Shown: positions 34,272-43,350, counted from the first letter of the stretch. The stretch is 64,000 nt of DNA from Actimicrobium sp035984655 (GCF_035984655.1 NZ_JAXCHT010000003.1:124001-188000); one strand, 5' to 3'. Notes: generated by a model from the letters alone, not told the origin. Numbers and translations: made by a program.

Positions 34272-35854
34272 ACATGCGTGCCCGGCAAGCCGGCGAGGAC
34301 CTGCTCGCGCCGATGGCCGAACCGGCGCTGACTGCGCTCGACATGCTGTCGCTGACCGTGCTCAGCGCCGACGGCGTGTTCGAAGCCAGTGCCGAGGAAC
34401 GCAAGCTGCTGTGCCTGCTGTCGGACGGTCGCCTGCTGATCGCCAGCGGGCAGGAACTCAATCCGCATGTGCAGTCGTACCGGGCCCGGCTCGACCGCAT
34501 GAAACGGTCGTTCACACCGGTGCACTGTTCGATCGAGCTGATCGGTCGCGCCTACCAGGGCGGCGGCAACGAGGCCGGCGCGCGCCACCAAACCCACACC
34601 ATGATGCAGGTCACCGCCAAGGACCTGATGGCCAAGGGCTGCCGCGACCGCGCCTCGGACATCCACATCCGTGTCAACCGCCTGAGCACCGAGTTCTACT
34701 TTCGCATCCACAACGATCTGGTCAAGGTCGGCGGCCAGACGCGCGAGTATGGCGAACGCCTGCTGGCGACAATCTATGGCGCCATGACCACCGTCTCCGA
34801 TAACTCATACAAGCCGACCGAGCGGCAGGATGCCAGCATCGGCGACCGCGACAAATTGCCCGACATGTTGTACGGCGTGCGCATCGCCACCGCACCCACC
34901 AGCGAGGGTAGCCTGATGGTGCTGCGCCTGTTGTACAACGACGCCGGCGACCACATCGATCTGCGTCCGCTCGGATTCGCCGACGCCCACGCCGACTGCA
35001 TCCAGCGCTTGAAGGACCAGCCGATCGGCATGAACATCATCAGCGGCCCGACCGGCTCCGGCAAGTCGACCACGCTGCAGCGGGTGCTGGCCGGCGAGCT
35101 GCTGGAGTCGCATGGCAGGCTGCATGTGCTGACAGTGGAAGACCCGGTGGAGTATCCGATCCCCGGTGCGGTGCAAACCGCCGTCACCAACGCCAACACC
35201 GAAGCGGAACGTTCACGCCTGTTTTCGGCCGCCATTTCGAACGCCATGCGGCTCGATCCGGACACCATCATGATCGGCGAGATTCGCGATGGTGCGTCAG
35301 CCCAGAGCGCACTGCGCGCGGCCATGACCGGACACCAGATCTGGTCCACCGTCCATGCCAACAGCGCCATCGCGATCATCGACCGGCTGGTGGATCTGGG
35401 GCTGCCGCTGGCGATGGTGGCCGATCACACCGTGCTGACCGGACTGATCAGCCAGCGCCTCGCCAAACTGCTCTGCGCCGGTTGCAAGCAGCCGCTGCGC
35501 GAACATCCGGCCGACCTGTCCGCCGCGCTGATGCAACGCTTGCAGACGGCACTCGGTGCGCGCATCAAGCAGGTGTGCCTCACCGGCAGCGGCTGCAAGG
35601 CCTGCGGCGGTCACGGCACCATCGGCCGCACCGTGCTGGCCGAAGTCATTGTGCCCGACGCGCGTTTCTGCGCCTTGATGCGGGCCGGCGACAAGATTGG
35701 CGCGCTGGCCTGGTGGCACACCGAGCTGGGCGGGCGCAGCATCGTCGAGCACGCGATTGCCAAGGTCGGTGCCGGCCTGATCGATCCGCGCGTGGCGGAG
35801 AAGACCGTCGGTCATCTGGTGAGCGTGCCGCCCACCGCGCGGCCGGAGAGCTGA
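34268..35854 (+). CDS. pilQ: Pilus extension ATPase PilQ (GspE family)
   Basis: This is the cytoplasmic hexameric ATPase that powers pilus assembly. The 528-residue chain has an N-terminal domain, a 'DRASDIHIRV' segment (about 127-136), Walker A GPTGSGKST (260-268), the Asp box 'LTVEDPVEYP', Walker B 'IMIGEIRD' and a C-terminal zinc site of two CxxC pairs ('LCAGC' and 'GCKACGGHG'), found in extension ATPases but not in PilT. The ATG overlaps the pilP stop by 4 bp. Confidence 0.93.
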   Translation: MNMRARQAGEDLLAPMAEPALTALDMLSLTVLSADGVFEASAEERKLLCLLSDGRLLIASGQELNPHVQSYRARLDRMKRSFTPVHCSIELIGRAYQGGGNEAGARHQTHTMMQVTAKDLMAKGCRDRASDIHIRVNRLSTEFYFRIHNDLVKVGGQTREYGERLLATIYGAMTTVSDNSYKPTERQDASIGDRDKLPDMLYGVRIATAPTSEGSLMVLRLLYNDAGDHIDLRPLGFADAHADCIQRLKDQPIGMNIISGPTGSGKSTTLQRVLAGELLESHGRLHVLTVEDPVEYPIPGAVQTAVTNANTEAERSRLFSAAISNAMRLDPDTIMIGEIRDGASAQSALRAAMTGHQIWSTVHANSAIAIIDRLVDLGLPLAMVADHTVLTGLISQRLAKLLCAGCKQPLREHPADLSAALMQRLQTALGARIKQVCLTGSGCKACGGHGTIGRTVLAEVIVPDARFCALMRAGDKIGALAWWHTELGGRSIVEHAIAKVGAGLIDPRVAEKTVGHLVSVPPTARPES

Positions 35855-35855
35855 C

Positions 35856-36932
35856 ATGCAAATCGACCTGAACCGCTGGTGGGCCAAGGCGCAGTTTTCC
35901 GAAACTGCGCGCCTGCGGCTGTATCGCAAGATGTCGAAAATGCTGGCCAATGGTTTGCCGCTGCTGAAGATTCTGGAAGAGTTGCGCGACCGTGCTGCGC
36001 AACATGGCGAGCGGCCCAATGATCCGCTGGCGATCGTGCTGGATGATTGCCGGCGCCTGGTGCAAAACGGTCGCATGTTCGGCGAAGCGCTGGCGCCGTG
36101 GGTGCCGCCCACAGAGCACATGATCATCAGCGCCGGCGAGCAGGCCGGACAGCTCGAATCGACCTTGCTGGCAGTGGTTGACGTGGTTCAGGCCAGCAAG
36201 AAAATCAAGGGCGTGATCGTCGGCGGACTGACCTACCCGGTGGCCGTGCTGGTGCTGATCCTGTGCTACCTCTATGTGTTCGGCACGCGCGTCATTCCGG
36301 AATTCGCCAAGGTGGTCGATCCGGCCGGCTGGCATGGCGCGGCGCGCTCGTTGCATGTGATGTCACAACTGGTGCAGCAATGGATGGTGCTGCTGGTGGC
36401 GGCGATGATCGTGCTGGCGGTGCTGGTGGTGACGTCGCTGCCACGCTGGTGCGGCAACCTGCGCATGCTGTTCGATCATGTCGCACCCTGGTCGATCTAC
36501 CGGCTGGTGGCAGGCAGCGGTTTCCTGACCGCGTTCGCTACGCTCCAGCATGCCGGCATCACGGTCGAACGTTCCCTGATGCGGCTGTCCGACATGGCGC
36601 AGCCATGGCTGCGCGAACGGCTCGACGGCGCGCTGCTGGGCGTCAAGTCCGGCATGAATTGCGGCGAGGCGCTGCGCAATGCCGGCTATGGCTTTCCCTC
36701 GCGCGAAGTGATCGATGACCTGTGCGTGTATGCCGAATACAAAGGCTTTTCGGCGGCGCTGAAAACCCTCGCCGACGAATGGATGGAAGAAGGCGTCGAA
36801 ACCGTCTCGGCCCAGATGAAGATCCTGAATGGCCTGGCCATCGTGCTGCTGGCGATCGTGATCAGCTGGCTGGTCACCGGCTTCTTCGGCATTCAGCAGG
36901 AAATCGCAACCATGACCCGCGCAGTGCATTGA
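35856..36932 (+). CDS. pilR: Pilus inner-membrane platform protein PilR (GspF family)
   Basis: The 358-residue polytopic protein is the platform on which the extension ATPase acts. It has two copies of the cytoplasmic GspF domain (about 15-120 and 205-315) separated by transmembrane segments (about 120-145 and 170-195) and a final helix near 325-350. The 'LANGLPLLKILEEL' and 'LQHAGITVERSLMRL' motifs are the repeat signatures. It starts 2 bp after pilQ with GGAGAG upstream. Confidence 0.92.
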   Translation: MQIDLNRWWAKAQFSETARLRLYRKMSKMLANGLPLLKILEELRDRAAQHGERPNDPLAIVLDDCRRLVQNGRMFGEALAPWVPPTEHMIISAGEQAGQLESTLLAVVDVVQASKKIKGVIVGGLTYPVAVLVLILCYLYVFGTRVIPEFAKVVDPAGWHGAARSLHVMSQLVQQWMVLLVAAMIVLAVLVVTSLPRWCGNLRMLFDHVAPWSIYRLVAGSGFLTAFATLQHAGITVERSLMRLSDMAQPWLRERLDGALLGVKSGMNCGEALRNAGYGFPSREVIDDLCVYAEYKGFSAALKTLADEWMEEGVETVSAQMKILNGLAIVLLAIVISWLVTGFFGIQQEIATMTRAVH

Positions 36933-36956
36933 TTGATCCTTTTACTGGAGATGACC

Positions 36957-37502
36957 ATGACTGATTTTTCCCCGCAGCCTGCCGCAATCCTGTCGCGTCA
37001 ACGGGGCGCATCGCTGCTCGAAGGCATCGCCTACCTGGGCATTGCCGCCATCGTGATTCTGGGTGCAGTGTCGCTGCTGACCGGCGCGTTCAGCAGTGCG
37101 CAGTCGAATCGCGTGTCGGAAGAAATCGTCTCGATCCGCACCGGCGTGAAGAAACTGTACAGCAGCCAGTCATCCGGCTACGGCACCGCGGATCTGAATG
37201 CCACGCTGGTTTCGGCCAAGGTGTTTCCCAGCACCCTGACCGCCACTGCGGCGGGTGCGGCAACCAACTCGTGGGGCGGGTCGGTCACGGTAACCGGCGC
37301 CACCTCGACCTTCAACATTGTCTACACCGGCGTGCCGCAGGATGTCTGCATCAATGCGCTCAGCGGCGCCACCGGCTGGGCCAGCATCACCGGCAATGCC
37401 AATGCTGCCATCACCACCTTTCCGGTGACGCCTGCCGACGCCGCGGCGGCCTGTTCAGTGTCGACCTCGGCAGGCAACACCATCACCTGGGCCTCGAACT
37501 GA
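36957..37502 (+). CDS. pilS: Major type IVb prepilin PilS
   Basis: PilS is the main structural subunit. The precursor is 181 residues with a 17-residue leader ending RQRG, cleaved before ASLLEGIAYLGIAAIVILGA; Glu at +5 and the hydrophobic helix are intact. The mature protein of about 164 residues is Thr/Ser/Ala-rich and has two cysteines near the C-terminus, fitting the disulfide-bounded region of type IVb pilins. The ATG at 36957 is 6 bp after GGAG; ATG at 36951 touches it and is less likely. Confidence 0.9.
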   Translation: MTDFSPQPAAILSRQRGASLLEGIAYLGIAAIVILGAVSLLTGAFSSAQSNRVSEEIVSIRTGVKKLYSSQSSGYGTADLNATLVSAKVFPSTLTATAAGAATNSWGGSVTVTGATSTFNIVYTGVPQDVCINALSGATGWASITGNANAAITTFPVTPADAAAACSVSTSAGNTITWASN

Positions 37503-37529
37503 CGGCCAGCCGGCACAAGGAAACCGACC

Positions 37530-37952
37530 ATGTGGATCGCCATCGTCTTTGTCATGTTCGCCTCGGTGATCGGTGCGCTCTCGACTGCGCCGCAGGCGAC
37601 GCTCGACAGTCGTCTCGGCGAGGCACGCGCGACCAGTCTGGCGGCCAATCTGGTGGCCTATCGCAGCGGCGTGATTGCCTATGCCAATGCCCATCCCGAG
37701 CATGTCGGCATGGTGACGCAGCCGCTGTATCCCACCGGTTATGTGCCGCTCGATCCACCGCTGTGGACCAATGAGGTGCTGGCCGACGGCACCATTCTGG
37801 TGGGTGCGAGCAGCGCGCCGCCGGTCGACATCGACGACAAGATCGGCAAGCTGTCGCACCATTCCGCGCTGGCTGGCCGCGGGCGCGCCGACCCCTCCAG
37901 CGAACCGCCCGCCGGCATCCGCGGCCCGTACTGGCAAGCCCACCGGGAGTAA
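37530..37952 (+). CDS. pilM: PilM-type small inner-membrane pilus protein
   Basis: The 140-residue protein has one N-terminal membrane segment (about 2-20) and a mature part beginning 'EARATSLAANLVAYRSGVIAYANAHP', which resembles the PilM family of R64-like thin pili (inner-membrane component of about 145 residues). It is unrelated to the actin-like PilM of type IVa pili. In R64 pilM lies between pilL and pilN; here it sits between pilS and pilV. Ribosome binding site AAGGAAA. Confidence 0.7.
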   Translation: MWIAIVFVMFASVIGALSTAPQATLDSRLGEARATSLAANLVAYRSGVIAYANAHPEHVGMVTQPLYPTGYVPLDPPLWTNEVLADGTILVGASSAPPVDIDDKIGKLSHHSALAGRGRADPSSEPPAGIRGPYWQAHRE

Positions 37953-37956
37953 AACC

Positions 37957-39510
37957 ATGCTGCCGATTCAACGCCATCGTGGCTTCACCCTGCTTGAACT
38001 GCTGGCGGCATTGGCGGTCGGGACGCTGATGCTGGTCGGTCTGACGTCGGTGCTGGATATCTCGTTGCAGGACGCGCGGGGACAACAGACTGCGCTGCAT
38101 CAGGCGCAGTTCACGGCGGCCGCAACGCGCTACCTGACCGACAACTACGCCACCTTGCTCACCCGCACCGCCGGCGGCGCCACGGTCGGCATTGCGCTGG
38201 CGGATCTGAACGCGACTGGCGCGGGTTATCTGCCGGCCAGCTTTGCGGCGCAGAACGCCTACCGGCAAACGCCATGCATGCTGGTGCGCAGCCCGGCCGC
38301 CAACCAGCTCGACGCCCTGGTCGTCACCGAGGGCGGCGATGCCATTGCCGTCGGCGAGCTCGGCTACATCAGTGCCAACGCAGGAACCGGCGGCGGCGCC
38401 ATCGGCCCGGCCACCCCCAATGACGGCTTGCCGCCAGTCGCGCGCGGCGCATTTGGCAGCTGGATGCTCGACAATGCCGGCCTGACCAACTTCACGAAGA
38501 CAAGTTGCAGTGGCGCCGCAGCCGGCGCCGGCCATCTTGCGTCGGCAGTATTTTATGGCGGCGCCAGCCAGCTCGATGCCGACTTCCTGTATCGCAGCGC
38601 GGTCAGCGGCAAACCGGAATTGACGCAAATGAATGCGCCCCTCGGGATGGGCGCCGGCGCCATGGCGGTGGCGGGCACGGCTTGCGGCACGCGCGCAGCC
38701 ATTGCAATCGATGCCAGCCGCCAGCTCCTGAGCTGCGATGCGACCGGCATCTGGATCGACAGCACCGACACCTCGCTGTGGAAAGCACCGGTTGCCACCT
38801 TCTCCGAACTGGCCCTGCTGCATGCTTCCGACCCGGCTGGCACGGTGCGCGTGGCGGCGGACACTGCCCGCGCCTACATCCATGACGGCGCCAGCACCTG
38901 GACCGCGCTGGCGGTGGACGAACTTGGCAATCTGCACATGGAAGGCCATCTGCGCGCGGACGGCAATATCACTGCTGGCGTGGATGTCACTGCCGGGCGC
39001 GACGTCAGCGCCCTGCGCGACAGCATTGCCACCAACGACATGCGCGCCTCCGGCGTGTTCGCACAGGATGCGGCCGGCTCGCGATCCTTTTCGATTTACG
39101 GCCGCTTTACGGTCGGCGACCGCTGCAATTATGTCGCACCGGACCGGCGTGGAAACATGGTGCTCAATCTCGACATTGGCACGCTGGCCGCCGACGCCTC
39201 CGGCATCACCCTGATGTGCCAGCCCGACAGCACCGGCAGCGAGGGCCATTTTGTCTATATGGACAATACCTTTGCGCCCCCCCGCCCGGCGCGCCGCTGC
39301 CGCCACCAACGCCACCGTAACCGCGACGCGCCGCCATGCACGCATTGCCATCCCTCCGCCGCGCTCGCACTGCCGCCATCCTGCTTGGCGTGTTTGCCGC
39401 GACCGTGCTGTGTGCCTCGCCGGCGCGCGCGTGCTGGGAGGAGGCCGGGCTGCGCTACGGCGTCAATCCGACCCTGCTGTACGCGATTGCCCGCACCGAA
39501 TCGGGCCTGA
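37957..39510 (+). CDS. pilV: Minor pilin / tip adhesin PilV (shufflon-type N-terminal region); 3' end uncertain
   Basis: The chain starts MLPIQRHRG/FTLLELLAALAVG: a class III-like leader with Phe+1 and Glu+5. The following about 440 residues match the constant region of shufflon PilV proteins, including the C-terminal 'SIYGRFTVGDRCNYVAPDR' block. As read, the frame runs on 175 bp into the next gene with a Cys/Arg-rich tail unlike the rest. A C7 tract at 39277-39283 is the likely cause: with one extra C the frame would end in a Pro-rich tail at a TAA at 39318-39320, 15 bp before the next ATG. The true end is therefore probably about 39320. No shufflon repeats or rci recombinase follow. Confidence 0.78.
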   Translation: MLPIQRHRGFTLLELLAALAVGTLMLVGLTSVLDISLQDARGQQTALHQAQFTAAATRYLTDNYATLLTRTAGGATVGIALADLNATGAGYLPASFAAQNAYRQTPCMLVRSPAANQLDALVVTEGGDAIAVGELGYISANAGTGGGAIGPATPNDGLPPVARGAFGSWMLDNAGLTNFTKTSCSGAAAGAGHLASAVFYGGASQLDADFLYRSAVSGKPELTQMNAPLGMGAGAMAVAGTACGTRAAIAIDASRQLLSCDATGIWIDSTDTSLWKAPVATFSELALLHASDPAGTVRVAADTARAYIHDGASTWTALAVDELGNLHMEGHLRADGNITAGVDVTAGRDVSALRDSIATNDMRASGVFAQDAAGSRSFSIYGRFTVGDRCNYVAPDRRGNMVLNLDIGTLAADASGITLMCQPDSTGSEGHFVYMDNTFAPPRPARRCRHQRHRNRDAPPCTHCHPSAALALPPSCLACLPRPCCVPRRRARAGRRPGCATASIRPCCTRLPAPNRA

Positions 39511-39800
39511 ATCCGAACGCGATCAACCGCAACCGCAACGGCAGCTATGACCTCGGCCTGATGCAGATCAACAGCCGCTGGTTTCCAACCTTGCGCCGCT
39601 ACGGCATCGACGAACAGCAACTGCGCCAGCCGTGCGTAAGCATTCATGTCGGCGCCTGGATCCTGGCGCAGAACATGCAACGGCTGGGCAATTCCTGGGA
39701 AGCAGTCGGCGCTTACAACGCCACCCAGCCGACGCAGCGCCTCGCCTATGCGCGACGGGTGCTGCAAAACCTTCCTCGCATCCCGGGCGAGCCGCAGTGA
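39336..39800 (+). CDS. Exported lytic transglycosylase (pilus-associated, SLT fold)
   Basis: The 154-residue protein has a signal peptide (about 1-32, ending SPARA) and an SLT domain with catalytic Glu55 in 'ARTESGLNPNAINRNRNG' and the 'YDLGLMQIN' motif. It corresponds to the R64 thin-pilus enzyme called PilT (a name also used for the retraction ATPase of type IVa pili) and opens peptidoglycan for pilus passage. No ribosome binding site is clear, so coupling to the end of pilV is likely. Confidence 0.9.
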   Translation: MHALPSLRRARTAAILLGVFAATVLCASPARACWEEAGLRYGVNPTLLYAIARTESGLNPNAINRNRNGSYDLGLMQINSRWFPTLRRYGIDEQQLRQPCVSIHVGAWILAQNMQRLGNSWEAVGAYNATQPTQRLAYARRVLQNLPRIPGEPQ

Positions 39801-39819
39801 TTGATACAGGAGAGTCAAG

Positions 39820-40917
39820 ATGATTGCGCCGACAGTTGTGTTTCGCGACCTGCTCGAAGAAATCCTCGAACTGGTGAGCATCGGCAAGGTGTTCACCGAT
39901 ATCCACATCGAAGAAAACGCCCCGATGATGGTCAAGACGCCGCGCAAGTGGCAAGCCATCGGCAGCGAACCAGTGCAGCGCGAAGAGATGATTCCGCTGC
40001 TGTCGGCCATTGATCTGGAATGGGAAGAGCGCATCGCCGAGGGGGCGATCGACCGCTCGTTCCTGCTCACGCAATGCCGGCTGCGCTGCAATGTGTACCA
40101 CTGCGGCTCGCGCGAAAAAATCACGATCTCGCTACGGCGCCTGCCGCTGCATCCGATCTCGATCGAAAAAACCGGGCTGCCGCTGTATGTGCGCAGCATG
40201 CTCGAAGCCACGCGCGGCATCATTCTCGTCACCGGCTCGACCGGCTCGGGCAAGACCACCACGATTGCCGCGATGCTGGATTATTTCAACAGCTCGCGCA
40301 GCAGTCACATCATCACCATCGAGGAGCCGATCGAATACCAACTGCAACGCAAGCAGTCGATCATTTCGCACAAGGAGGTTCCCACGGACACGGCCAGTTT
40401 TTCGTCCGGCCTGCGCGAGGCGATGCGGCAGAATCCGGACATCATCATGGTCGGCGAAATTCGCGATTTCGAGACCGCCGATACCCTGCTGCATGCCGGC
40501 GAATCGGGTCATCTGGTGCTGGCCACCATGCATACCAACAGTGCGCTGACGGCGATTTCCAAACTGCTATCGTTCTTCCGCCCGGATCAGCGCGACCAGC
40601 TTGCGGCAACCCTGGCCAGCGCACTGGTCGGGGTAATCTGCCAAAGCCTGGTGCCGACCGAAAACGGTGAAGCGCTGGCGCTGGCCAGCGAAATGATCTT
40701 CAACAACAACCAGCAGGTGGCCGGCCTGATTGCCGACGCGACCAAATTCCACATGCTGGCCGACTTCATGAAGCGCAAGGAAGACAACATGTCGCGCAGT
40801 CTCAATGATGCACTGGCCCAGCTGGTAATCAAGAAGACGGTCAGTCCGAAAGACGCCATGCGCGCCGCCTACAACCGCGCCGAACTGCATGACATGATCA
40901 GCGGGGTGCGCAACTGA
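39820..40917 (+). CDS. PilT/PilU-like ATPase in a type IVb pilus operon
   Basis: The 365-residue protein is a hexameric secretion ATPase with Walker A GSTGSGKTT (139-147), Asp box 'IITIEEPIEYQ', Walker B 'IMVGEIRD' and the His box 'VLATMHTNSA'. It lacks the CxxC zinc site of PilQ and the AIRNLIRE motif of canonical PilT, and is closest in character to PilU/PilT. Pilus retraction or antagonism of PilQ is the likely role. It has a strong AGGAGAG site and ends the operon. R64-type systems do not usually carry such a gene. Confidence 0.85.
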   Translation: MIAPTVVFRDLLEEILELVSIGKVFTDIHIEENAPMMVKTPRKWQAIGSEPVQREEMIPLLSAIDLEWEERIAEGAIDRSFLLTQCRLRCNVYHCGSREKITISLRRLPLHPISIEKTGLPLYVRSMLEATRGIILVTGSTGSGKTTTIAAMLDYFNSSRSSHIITIEEPIEYQLQRKQSIISHKEVPTDTASFSSGLREAMRQNPDIIMVGEIRDFETADTLLHAGESGHLVLATMHTNSALTAISKLLSFFRPDQRDQLAATLASALVGVICQSLVPTENGEALALASEMIFNNNQQVAGLIADATKFHMLADFMKRKEDNMSRSLNDALAQLVIKKTVSPKDAMRAAYNRAELHDMISGVRN

Positions 40918-40950
40918 CGATCTCACCCCACCGTCCTGCAGGCCTGCGAC

Positions 40951-41283
40951 TCAGCGAATCTTGCCCATCAGTTCTTCGGCGTCGGCGATGAACGGCGTGC
41001 GGGTGAGTCGATTGAACAGGCACAGGACCTGACCGCGCTGGGAGCGCGGATGGGTTTGCGGATACAGCCCGGTAATGACGACGGCGCTGACGCCGGCACG
41101 TTCGTCAAACTCGATGACCTTGCCGACCGGCTTGGGATTGCGCAGCTGGCTGATCTCGCTGCAGCTTTCGATGACTTCGGTCTCATGCTCGGTCCATTGC
41201 GGCGCCGACGCACCCATTGCTGAGCCCGCCAGCAGCAGCATGCCGATCAGACTGATCCGTGTTGCCGTAACTTTGCTGTTCAA
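40951..41283 (-). CDS. Small exported protein of unknown function
   Basis: The 110-residue product has a signal peptide (about 1-25, ending SAMGASA) and a mature part with two cysteines ('IESCSEI' and 'QVLCLF') that could form a disulfide. I do not recognise the family. The start is probably TTG at 41283, because AAGGGAG lies 6 bp before it; the frame is open to a TTG at 41304. It is convergent with the pilus operon, 33 bp from its end. Confidence 0.65.
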   Translation of the reverse strand: MNSKVTATRISLIGMLLLAGSAMGASAPQWTEHETEVIESCSEISQLRNPKPVGKVIEFDERAGVSAVVITGLYPQTHPRSQRGQVLCLFNRLTRTPFIADAEELMGKIR

Positions 41284-41474
41284 TTGCCACTCCCTTGGTT
41301 GCAAACTGCCCTGATTCTACGCATTGCAGGACGAATGTGCCGATGCATTTGCGGCAACTGCCGCCTGCGCCGCAAAACGAATCGAGCTGGAAATGGCATG
41401 GTTGGCCCGCGCGGCGCTGACAATGTTACATGGACAGAATTTTCTGCGTTTCTTTTTATGCGGCAAAGCATTAC

Positions 41475-41504
41475 TTGCACAGAAGAAAAACAGGCACTTA
41501 TAAT
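41475..41504 (+). promoter_or_regulatory. Sigma-70 promoter of the chemoreceptor gene
   Basis: TTGCAC (41475-41480) and a perfect TATAAT (41499-41504) are separated by 18 bp. They lie in the 330-bp gap before the chemoreceptor, leaving a leader of about 100 bases that contains a small TTCGTT/AACGAA hairpin near 41526-41541. Nothing else was recognised in this gap. Confidence 0.75.
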
Positions 41505-41613
41505 CCCACGCTGGTCTTAGTGCTTTTCGTTAACCAACGAATAACGCAAAGTCATCCAGCCTGCTACCAAAAGGCGAATTTGCCCTGTACTACCTTACCT
41601 GGGAATATCGCGC

Positions 41614-43350
41614 ATGAATTTGCTCAAAATGAAAGTCGGCACGAGACTGGCGCTCGGATTTGCATTGGTCCTGGCGCTGCTTACCGTCGTGACCGTCCTT
41701 GGCATCAGCCGCATGTCGCAAATCCAGGATCGGCTCGAAAACGTCGTCAAGCAAAAAAACGTCGAGACCCGCATGGTCATCGACATGCGCACGATGCTCA
41801 ATGACCGCACGGTCTCGTTGCGCGGCCTGACGTTGCTGACCGATCCGGCCGACATGCAGCCGGAATTTGAGCGGATCAAGGAGCAAACGCGCAAGTACAG
41901 CGAAGCCGAGGCACGCCTGGCCGCCATGTTCAAGAGCGACGCCGGCACCGCCCCCGAGGAAATCGCCCTGCTGGCAGCCATCAAGGACAGCGAGAACACC
42001 GGCGTTCCACTGATCGCCAAGACGATCGAACTGTTCGTCGCCAACAAGCCCGAAGACGCGACCAAAGTGCTGATCAAGGAACTGCGCCCGTTGCAGAAAA
42101 AATGGAGCCAGTCGCTGGATGACCTGTCGACCCTGGAAGACAAGCGCAATGCCGATTCCGCGACTGATGCGCGCGCCTCGTTCGACAATGCCCGCACCCT
42201 GATGCTCGGCCTGGGTGTGTTTGCCCTGATCATCGGCGTGCTGGCCGCCTGGGTAATCACGCGCGGACTGCTGCGCCAGCTCGGTGGCGAGCCCGACTAT
42301 GCCGCCACCATTGCTGGCCGGATTGCCAGCGGTGATCTGGCCTCGAGCATCGACACTGCGGCGGCCGATCAATCGAGCCTGCTGATGGAAATGAAAGCCA
42401 TGCGCGACAGCCTGGTCAATATCGTCGGCCAGGTGCGTATCGGCACCGACACCATTGCCACCGCGTCCAGCGAAATCGCAGCCGGCAATCTTGACCTGTC
42501 GTCGCGTACCGAGCAACAAGCCAGCTCGCTGGAAAAGACCGCCTCCTCGATGGAAGAGCTGACCGCGACCGTCAAGCAGAACGCCGACAACGCGCATGAA
42601 GCCAACGATCTGGCCGCGTCGGCCTCCGAGGTCGCCCGCAAGGGTGGCCTGGTGGTGTCGCAAGTGGTCGCCACCATGGGCTCGATCAATGACTCGTCGC
42701 GCAAGATCGTCGACATCATCAGCGTCATCGACGGCATCGCCTTTCAAACCAATATTCTTGCGCTCAATGCCGCAGTCGAAGCGGCCCGGGCCGGCGAGCA
42801 GGGCCGCGGTTTTGCCGTGGTGGCCGCCGAGGTGCGCAATCTAGCCCAGCGCAGCGCCGCTGCCGCCAAGGAAATCAAGACCCTGATCGGCGACTCGGTC
42901 GACAAGGTCGACGCCGGTACCCGACTGGTCGACCAGGCCGGCGCCACCATGGGCGAAGTCGTCGACAGCATCAAGCGCGTCACCGACATCATGAGCGAAA
43001 TCACCCACGCCAGCGCCGAGCAAAGCGCCGGCATCGAGCAGGTCAACCAGGCCATCATCGAAATGGATAGCGTGACCCAGCAAAACGCCGCGCTGGTCGA
43101 GCAGGCCGCTGCAGCCGCACAAAGCCTGCAAAACCAGGCCGCCGAACTGGCCCAGGTGGTTGGCGTATTCAAGCTCGACGGCAGCCAGATCAAGGCAGTC
43201 GCCGCGCCGCGTCCGTCGGCCGCCGTTGCCAAACTGGCGCGCCCCAAGACCACCGCGATCAGCACTGCACCGACGGCCACGCCCCCTGCCCGAGCACAAA
43301 AGAAACTGGCCGCGACGGGCAGCAATGGCGATGACTGGGAAGAATTCTAA
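41614..43350 (+). CDS. Methyl-accepting chemotaxis protein
   Basis: The 578-residue chemoreceptor has a first transmembrane helix (about 11-32), a periplasmic four-helix-bundle-type sensor (about 33-188), a second transmembrane helix (about 191-211), a HAMP domain and a long cytoplasmic signalling coiled coil with the hairpin tip 'IDGIAFQTNILALNAAVEAARAGEQGRGFAVVAAEVR' core split over residues about 370-410. The C-terminus is an Ala/Pro/Lys linker ending GDDWEEF, the pentapeptide type that tethers CheR/CheB. The ligand is unknown. It has its own promoter. Confidence 0.95.
   Translation: MNLLKMKVGTRLALGFALVLALLTVVTVLGISRMSQIQDRLENVVKQKNVETRMVIDMRTMLNDRTVSLRGLTLLTDPADMQPEFERIKEQTRKYSEAEARLAAMFKSDAGTAPEEIALLAAIKDSENTGVPLIAKTIELFVANKPEDATKVLIKELRPLQKKWSQSLDDLSTLEDKRNADSATDARASFDNARTLMLGLGVFALIIGVLAAWVITRGLLRQLGGEPDYAATIAGRIASGDLASSIDTAAADQSSLLMEMKAMRDSLVNIVGQVRIGTDTIATASSEIAAGNLDLSSRTEQQASSLEKTASSMEELTATVKQNADNAHEANDLAASASEVARKGGLVVSQVVATMGSINDSSRKIVDIISVIDGIAFQTNILALNAAVEAARAGEQGRGFAVVAAEVRNLAQRSAAAAKEIKTLIGDSVDKVDAGTRLVDQAGATMGEVVDSIKRVTDIMSEITHASAEQSAGIEQVNQAIIEMDSVTQQNAALVEQAAAAAQSLQNQAAELAQVVGVFKLDGSQIKAVAAPRPSAAVAKLARPKTTAISTAPTATPPARAQKKLAATGSNGDDWEEF

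Noticed and set aside
37552..39351. 599-codon minus-strand open frame
   Set aside because: Antisense to pilM and pilV; composition (Gly/Arg/Ala/His-rich) and lack of motifs mark it as a shadow of the coding strand.
37957..39800. Shufflon (inverted sfx-like repeats and rci recombinase) around pilV
   Set aside because: No 19-bp inverted repeats or alternative 3' segments were seen, and the genes after pilV are a transglycosylase and an ATPase, not a recombinase.
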